A stretch of 64,000 nt of DNA from Cladocopium goreaui (lineage: Eukaryota; Sar; Dinophyceae; Suessiales; Symbiodiniaceae), in assembly GCA_947184155.2 (NCBI GenBank), contig CAMXCT020001662.1, positions 62,001 to 126,000 of the forward strand, given 5' to 3'. The position numbers were made by a program, and so were the translations under genes. This document shows, piece by piece, positions 56,601 through 64,000 of the stretch (the stretch's first letter is position 1; every line of letters begins with the position of its first letter). Below the pieces are notes generated by a model. That model made no database searches and was not told the origin of the DNA. It worked only from the letters and a program-made list of their open reading frames with translations.

Positions 56601-58153
56601 ATTATCTCCAGTTTTCCCATGAAATCTCTATGTTTCATCATTCATAAGAACGACTATATATTATAATTGGACATGACAACAATGGGATTGTTCATGTGGT
56701 AGTATATTTGTATGTATTTATATCATTTTATATCTATTAGTAGTAACATTGTAGTATCATGACTGGATGTACTTGTGTAGCTTATGTATAAAATATATAT
56801 ATATATATACACGTATGTATATATATATATTTATACATATGTAGCATAATAATGGGGTGTATAAACATGTTCAGTATTGGTAGTCCATTTGGGCTAGTTA
56901 CTTCTGTGAAAAGGAAACAAACCAGTGGGAAAACAGAAATCCATAGTAGGAGGATAATATTTGTGTTAAATCTGCATGTGGGACTATATGGATCTACATG
57001 ATATAAATCTGGAATCATAGTAAACATGGGTGGTTCAACCATAAAATTATATGGATGCGTCCCAGGTTTTCAATCCTTGTGTCTGAAGCACACATCAATG
57101 GCCATCATGAATTCCCAAAAATCTAAACAGAATCTAAACACATGACAAACATTGAGAATAAGTTTGGGCATTTGGACGGGAGATAAGGAACAACTACAAC
57201 CAACACGCGGGATATGCAAATGTATGGTGAACAAAACCATGAACGGCACAAAACCATAATGCAAACAAAACATAGATATGTTGTGTTGGGAACAAGCAAA
57301 TTTGCAAGAACGGTTTGAAAACATATGAACTATATGGAACAGTGTGGAAAATTAAGATGAAATATGGGAACAAGTTGGAAATTGGGTGGATGAAAGGAAA
57401 CACAATGAACAAACAGGAAAAGGCATGGGGAACAATGAACAACATTAAGACGAAAGATGGAGACTGGACATAATAAAAGAAACAAATGGGGATGAGAAAT
57501 CAAAACAGTTGCAATCTATGAAACACATTGGAACAAATCATATCGGATGTGATTCAGTGGTCAATATCTATATATATATATGATATATAATATATATATG
57601 TGTATAGAAGTATGCGAATTTCAGCATGAATCAGCTGGACAAACATATATGATTCAATCCACATACATAAATAGGGATGCTCTCTTTCTACAGTTTGTGA
57701 AATTAATTTTCCACAGGATCATGGTCATATGGTTGCTATAAGTAGGGCAATGCTTGTGAAACCAACAGAACCAAGGGTTTGGGATTTGCTGTACAGCAAT
57801 GCAACCAGCGTTTACATGTGATTTTTAGTGATCTTCAGATTCCAAGGCGAATGTTTAGAGAACTGTATTCGTTGATATTCGTTGTACTATACTTAGCATT
57901 ACTCAACTGTTACAGTGTTTGCTGCTAGTTCACGTGATATCTCATGGCTAAAATGTGCAGATCTTTGGTTCCTCGAACAAATTGAAATAGCCTCCGGAAA
58001 TCAAACGAATCGTTTTTCGAACATGCGCCATTTCAAACATCATGATTTTCCCATGATTTTCTCATTCAAAAACACAACTCCCAGTATGCATTGCCAACTC
58101 AGCTGCCGACGGAGATTTCCAAGTCTGCCATCGGAAGAAACGTTGAGACGTCC
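56601..58153. other. Stretch without recognised genes
   Basis: AT-rich, with TA microsatellites near 56800 and 57570. No exon could be supported. Confidence 0.5.
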
Positions 58154-58272
58154 TACCCTCTGGTAAAGATACAAAAAACTATGCAACATCACCATCTTTA
58201 ATAGGTAAATCATGGTGAATCAACTATAAATGGACCATTTTCAATAGCTAACTGTTAAATTACCAGAGGGTA
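58154..58272. mobile_element. Foldback element, TACCCTCTGG family
   Basis: Perfect ends TACCCTCTGG and CCAGAGGGTA, 119 bp. Confidence 0.85.
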
Positions 58273-60008
58273 ATTAATCTGCTTGGTCTCGTCCATTGGA
58301 ATTTTACTCCAGCTATGGATATATAACATGTGTTCTTTGTGTTTCTTCAAATCACCAGCCAGTCATCTGGTCATTTTGTACCATGCGTATTTCACTCCAC
58401 TCCGGAAAACTGTGGTCACAACGAGAGTGAGGGGCCATCACCTGGTATCCGTATTCAACATGGTGGACCATAGGGATAATCAATAGGGCTTCTCTTGCCA
58501 TCCATTTTTCAGACGCCGCTGACTTCATCTTGGGATCTTCTACCCAACATGAGATATCGATCTTTCATCCAAAACTAAGTATGTGTTGGCATCTAAGAAG
58601 AATGGATGGTTATCCTCCACCTGAACGCTACCTGTAACCCGAACATGTGAACTTGATGGTAGGGCCTTGCTTCATGCTGCACCATCCTTTAATGAAATTT
58701 GTCACTGGCCTTCATGGTCCTTCATGTGTCTTTTCATTGATCCCAAAAAGCTGCAATGAGACGCATCCAGTGACCATTCAGGTCTTGTGTTTCTGTCAAC
58801 CCATCCCAAACATGTTGTATAATCAATCGATTGGGATCCCTTGAACCCAATATGTTTGAACGTCAAAACATGTTCAAACAATATCTGATTCTAGTCTGAA
58901 ATCACAAACCACTTTTCGATATCCATCAAAAAAGAAATGCCTAAGAAAAACACCAGGCCTCGCCATAAAATGTGACCTTTGTATCATTTTGTATCCACTG
59001 ATTTGAGGTGAACATCGGGGCCAAACTTTGGGAATCATCATAGCTGGGAGCCTCGACCACAAAAAAAAACATAAATACTGGCACTTCCAGGATCTTTAAC
59101 TCCGAAATTCTTAGGGTTTTCAAGACAAAGTGGCAGTAAATTGGGTGTCGAGTCCATACTAGTCATCTTCTACTCGAGAATATCCATAATTTTTGGCTAG
59201 TCTTGTATAGATACCCTATATTTTCGCTATGATTGGCGAAGGATCAGTCCCTAGCCATCCAAGGTTGACCCACCTCCAAAAAGCTCTGATAGCACGGTGA
59301 AGAGCATTCCTCCGTCGCATGGATGAACTCCACTTTGAAATGCTGTAGTTATATCATTCCAATATATTCCAATTCTCTATAGAAAGAACTTGGAAAAGGA
59401 AAGTCATCCATTTCTCCACATGTCTTAGTTGATTTTCCCAATTAAAAAAGGATCCGCATGGATCAAGACACGGAATTTCCATAGGCTTTGCCAGATTCAG
59501 TTGTGGGTAGAGTCAACTGCCTTTGGATCAACGGAACTTCCAAGTGGAGCAAGATCTTTTTTTTCGGAAATTGACCTCTACGTTGCTTAACTTCAGAGGA
59601 GCTTGGCCAAACACCAACATCAAGTAAGGCCGAGTACAGAAATGAAATCACTGACATTGAGACTTTCCATCCGTACACAGAGTCTGCTGACCAGATCCTA
59701 CAGTATTTCCTGCAACCATAGGGGATTTATTTCCCCTACCTTGGATCTTAGTGTGTTACAGAAAGTGGATCCACCAGCCTGTGCCATTGCTGTTTGCCAT
59801 GGCGAGCCGCTGCGACGTCAATCGCTTTTTGTGAACGATTCGAATCCCTAGGACCTGGAGATCTTCGTCACGTTTACCACACGAGTCGTCTCCATATCTT
59901 TTTTGGGGGGTACACAATGACGTGATCCACACGGGTCATTTGGGGATCTATGTTGTCAACTGATTCATCCCTGGTCTCATTATTCTCATTCCAACCTTAT
60001 AGCAGACG
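58273..60008. other. Stretch without recognised genes
   Basis: Single-copy looking. Short open frames are present (for example near 58950-59060, minus) but no convincing junctions. Confidence 0.45.
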
Positions 60009-60103
60009 ACCCTCCGGTAATCAAACATAGCAATGAAAAATTGTGCTGTAAACCTCCATTTACTTCGGGGATGTCCCAGCCACGTTTGATTACCGGACGG
60101 TGT
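60009..60103. mobile_element. Diverged relative of the TACCCTCTGG family
   Basis: Ends are ACCCTCCGGTAATCAAACAT and ATTACCGGACGGTGT. Shorter, with a different centre. Confidence 0.55.
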
Positions 60104-60423
60104 TCCATTACAGTAAATATCCCATCATTGTTACCCATATATAGTTATATTAAGCCATTATTAAGCCACTATCATATGATCATATATATACGTATATACA
60201 ATATATATATATATAAACTAATATATATATATAAACGAAATAGCACGTGTAAATCAGCACTTATATCTAAACAATCAATCAGGTCACGAGTCACTAGATC
60301 CTGAAAAGCTACAAAAAAACAGGGCCAGGGCTCGAGCCATGAGCTGCCAGTTCCGCGCCATGAAACATACTGGTCAAAAGCTATCCTTCTATATCCTTTT
60401 TAATGTTTTCTTTTAATGGTAAT

Positions 60424-60525
60424 CTGATTGGTGGTTTTAACAATCTTGAAAAATATGAAAGTCAATGGGAAGGATAATCCCATATATGAAATGGAAAATA
60501 AAAAATGTTCGAAACCACCAACCAG
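60424..60525. mobile_element. Foldback element, CTGGTTGGTGG family
   Basis: Ends CTGATTGGTGGTTTT and GAAACCACCAACCAG; subfamily as at 12255. Confidence 0.8.
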
Positions 60526-61744
60526 TAATAATAATCCCCAATAACACAGGTAGTTCATAAATTCCCTTCATAATCAATCAACAACAGTGGTATTTTTAAT
60601 GGCTCAGTTTGACATGTCTTGCGCTAGGAACTAGCGTGATTCAGCGGATCAGCCGCTTCCCGTTCCCCACCAACAAACACCGGTGGTCCTGGCGACGCAA
60701 CTAAAGCACCACTAACCATGGGGCTGTACTTGATTAATCTTGATTAACTATGCTTCATGGGGCTTACAATCGTTTGAAATAGTTAGGTAAACATGAGGAC
60801 TGTGTGACTTTCACGGTGTGATTGTTTGGAACTGTTGATCAAATCCTTATCTTCGGTATTGAGCTGTACAAATTTTGGTTGCATGCGGCAATGATTTATT
60901 GTCATGTTATTTCTACTGGTGGTGCATTGGTATGGTTCTTGGCTGCCTATCTTGCATACCATGTTTTTGCACCCATGTTTCTGAGCTACATCACATAACA
61001 TCCAAATATCTCCAGTCCAAGGCTGTTTGGTTGTTGCACTTACCTTAAGTCTTCATCTCCTGCAGCTATCCAGTCTAAGTCGAACCATACCACAAACAAC
61101 TAATATGCCATACAGTACAAATATGTACAAGTTATTTCACGTTGTGGCCAATGAAACAGAGAAACCATACCTATTTAGCCATTTCCTTGTCAATAGATAT
61201 ACTAGATGACCAATGACTCCGATGACCGGATTTTCCAACGCGCAGCCACACCCTATCGCCGCAAAATGCACAACGATTGTGAAACGGAGCTCGGGCGGTC
61301 TGACACCGTTTTGGCCAATGTTCCCAACGATTCTGACTGAATACGGCGGTAGATTATGGGTCAACTTTACAGATCTACCAGAGTTTGCCAATGTCCAGTC
61401 GTGCTAGGCCCAACAACCCAAGTATCACCCCAATTGGTAGGCATCACCTTGTTTGGTTTGTAAGATTTGTAAGTACATCTGGCTTTCTTCCAGCAGGACT
61501 TCCTGTCATCAGGCAAAACCAATTCGGTTTCTTATGCTTTGGTAATCTCGAAGTTTGGCAATGGAAAATTAACAAACATATACATATGGCTGAATTATAG
61601 TATTTAGTCTTAATTCACCAACCTGAATATAGCTGGAAAAAAGGCAAATTCTGGGGATAATTTCCCTATATTTCCCTTATTAATCATCATTCAAGCGACG
61701 TCATGAGCACATGATCGAATTCATCCAAATGTTCATGAAATACC
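60526..61744. other. Stretch without recognised genes
   Basis: AT-rich, single-copy looking. Nothing recognised. Confidence 0.45.
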
Positions 61745-61889
61745 TACAATGTGAGGCCCCCCAGTTATAAGTTGGTTTATAAGCCCCAGTAACTATAGTT
61801 ATAAGATGTTATAAGTACCATAAACATCCATAAACCATAGTTATTGGAGTTATAAACCAACTTAGCTATCTTGGGGGCCTCACATTGTA
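61745..61889. mobile_element. Foldback element, TACAATGTGAGGC family, copy 2
   Basis: Ends TACAATGTGAGGCCCCC and GGGGGCCTCACATTGTA. Opposite orientation to copy 1; the inner arms match it. Confidence 0.82.
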
Positions 61890-62365
61890 TGAAACGTATG
61901 AAAGACGGTGATAGCTCAGGCAACCAGCTTCAATCAATGACCACCCAAAGGTATCCTTCATGGCCGACCAAGCAGTGTCTATGTTCGTACCTGCTTGTGT
62001 TATACGAGGCACATATTCTACAATGAGCAACATATGGTAACATATGTAGAACATGAAAGGATATTGAGTAAGTGTAAGACCAAATAAAACTCATCAAGAG
62101 TCGACATGTCTTACGAAAAGAAAATCCACACATATAAAATCATACAGTATAAATATAGTTTTTTGAAAAGAAACAAACACAACTTACACAACACATATCT
62201 TACATAGTTTCACAGGTCCAGCAAATCCACGTTGCTATTGCCGCCGCCATCATTGGGCTTCGGTTCGTTCGAGTGCTTTGAGTTCGAGCTGGGAGTTGTA
62301 CCTGGGAGTGGTGCGTCTCCAGCCATGGGCCATGGCTTCCATAGCAAACGGTATCAAACTCTTAG

Positions 62366-62473
62366 CTGGTTGGTGGTTGACCTACCATCTTGAAAAATAT
62401 GAGTTCGTCAGTTGGAATGATTATCCCATTTTTTTTTGTGGCAAAAAGAAAAATGTTCCAAATCACCAACCAG
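62366..62473. mobile_element. Foldback element, CTGGTTGGTGG family
   Basis: Ends CTGGTTGGTGGTTG and AATCACCAACCAG. Confidence 0.78.
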
Positions 62474-62848
62474 TTAGTCATCACCGGAGGCTATTTCTTT
62501 ACTCAGCTTCCCCCCGGAACGTATCTGGGCTGTTAGGGGCAACGTTGAGCATCTGTGTGAAATTATTCCAGATATCAAACCGTCACAAGAATCCATTTTG
62601 GTAATTAAAGATGTTTTTTGGTTGGTTCATCAGGATTCCCGGTTGGATTATGATACTCCTAAACATACTAATGACTAAGGGTCTTATCAAGTATGAACCC
62701 CTTATGTTTTACTATATATACTATATATCAATGCCAAGGTTTTTCTTGGTGCTTCACAATAGTCACAAACCTGAAGAAAAACTATCACGTTGAGGTGGGG
62801 TAAGGTCGAAAAACATGGTTGCAGGGCATCCATTGGATTGATCTTATG

Positions 62849-62953
62849 GGGGGTTCCAAACATGGGGCTATCCTAATAGCTGGATTGCTTATTTCATGGG
62901 AAATCCTTTGAATATATGGATGATTTGAGGCTATTCCATTTTAGGAAACTACC
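62849..62953. mobile_element. Diverged element, GGAGGTTTCC family
   Basis: GGGGTTCCAAACATGGGG and ATTTTAGGAAACTACC; the centre ATTTCATGGGAAAT matches the 8732 copy. Confidence 0.6.
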
Positions 62954-63061
62954 ATATATATATATAATATTGGTAGTTTTGGAGTATATATATATATATA
63001 CCTCACAACTGTATATCATAGCACCATGAGAAAGTGGGATACATCATAGATTACATCCACA

Positions 63062-63172
63062 TACCCTCTGGTAATTTAACTGTTTGCTACTGAAAATGGC
63101 ACATTTATATACATTTATACTTATCTGTTAAAGAATTGTGATTTTCTATAGCAAACTGTTTACCAAAGGATA
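63062..63172. mobile_element. Foldback element, TACCCTCTGG family
   Basis: Left end TACCCTCTGG; right end diverged (ACCAAAGGATA). Followed at once by the ATATAAATCC array. Confidence 0.75.
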
Positions 63173-63214
63173 ATAAACCCTTAGGCTGTTGAGTATACCA
63201 TGATGCAGCATTAA

Positions 63215-64000
63215 TAATGCATATAAATCCATATAAATCCATATAAATCCACATAAATCCACATAAATCCATATAAATCCATATAAATCCATATAAATCC
63301 ATATAAATCCATATATATCCATATAAATCCATATAAATCCATATAAATCCATACAAATCCATATAAATCCATATAAATCCATATAAACCCATATAAATCC
63401 ATATAAATCCATATAAATCAATATAAATCCATATAAATTCATAAATTCATATAAATCCATATAAATCCATATAAATCCATATAAATCCATATAACCCATA
63501 TAAATCCATATAAATCCATATAAATCCATATAAATCCATATGAATCCATTTAAATCCATATAAATCCATATAAATCCATATAAATCCATATAAATCCATA
63601 TAAATCCATACAAATCCATATAAATCCATATAAATCCATATAAATCCAAATAAATCCATAAATCCATATAAATCCATATAAATCCATATAAATCCATATA
63701 AATCCATATAAATCCATATAAATCCATATAAATCCATCTAAATCCATCTAAATCCATCTAAATCCATCTAAATCCATATAAATTCATATAAATTCATATA
63801 AATCCATTTAAATCCATATAAACCCATATAAATCCATATAAACCCATATAAATCCATATAAATCCATATAAATCCATATAAATCAATATGAATCCATATA
63901 AATCCATATAAATCCATATAAATCAATATGAATCCATATAAATCCATAAATCCATATAAATCCATATAAATCCATATAAAATCCATTAAATCCATATAAA
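63215..64000. repeat. 10-bp tandem repeat ATATAAATCC, runs off the window
   Basis: About 75 copies of CCATATAAAT, with few variants. The reverse frames read a ten-residue cycle (MDLYGFIWIY) because three units make 30 bases. Not coding. Confidence 0.92.

Noticed and set aside
58941..59123. Minus-strand frame with a protein-like stretch (SYDDSQSLAPMFTSNQWI)
   Set aside because: No credible acceptor or donor pair and background base composition; not listed as an exon.
63146..63757. 203-residue frame with cycle MDLYGFIWIY
   Set aside because: A by-product of a 10-bp tandem repeat.

Overview
The window is nuclear DNA of a eukaryote, most probably a dinoflagellate (inference). The evidence is: very small protein-coding exons in large AT-rich introns crowded with repeats; several splice junctions that only work with a GC donor; acceptors that are nearly always AG|G; degenerate TTTAGGG telomere-type repeats inside the sequence; and no operon-like packing, no prokaryotic genes and no recognisable rRNA or tRNA gene. 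All convincing coding sequence is on the minus strand.

Host gene. A minus-strand gene enters near 56.1 kb with a ubiquitin-like (UBL) fold split over two exons (55988-56131 and 53010-53071). It continues as a WD40 beta-propeller. I could join eight successive exons (48784-48873, 47765-47879, 47109-47179, 23254-23352, 17714-17824, 16265-16350, 15928-16036, 14983-15129) with matching phases into one 276-codon frame holding six WD40 blades. Three less certain exons lie between the UBL and the propeller (52.2, 51.5 and 51.2 kb). Further short candidate exons lie downstream (13.3, 12.05, 8.0, 5.7, 5.4, 3.85 and 0.57 kb) and may be the 3' end of this gene or another gene.

Nested insertions. One intron of this gene (23353-47108, about 23.8 kb) holds most of the window's mobile DNA. 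Its backbone is a unit of about 4.95 kb present twice in tandem, bounded by arrays of a minisatellite carrying the palindrome ATTGAAGATCTTCAAT. The first unit is split by an 11.8-kb DNA transposon (25398-37173). The second unit preserves the uninterrupted target site, so the transposon ends and its target duplication (GTAC, or TA if the outer C is counted in the ends) can be read directly. The transposon carries a large transposase-like protein and at least three further multi-exon genes. About 25 copies of a palindrome, AGCGGNCACACCGCT, lie between its genes and in its introns. One 43-bp intron is little more than this palindrome.

Other repeats. A second element, 1,982 bp with perfect 46-bp terminal inverted repeats and a TA target duplication, sits at 18877-20858. 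The remaining intron DNA (1-23 kb and 46-64 kb) is seeded with small foldback elements of at least five families (ends TACCCTCTGG, CTGGTTGGTGG, GGAGGTTTCC, TACAATGTGAGGC, AGCGACGGACA). It also contains large tandem arrays: a 1.6-kb tract almost without A at 9.4-11.0 kb built from a 792-bp higher-order repeat, GATA arrays, a 92-101-bp repeat at 49.7-50.3 kb, and a 10-bp repeat running off the right edge.
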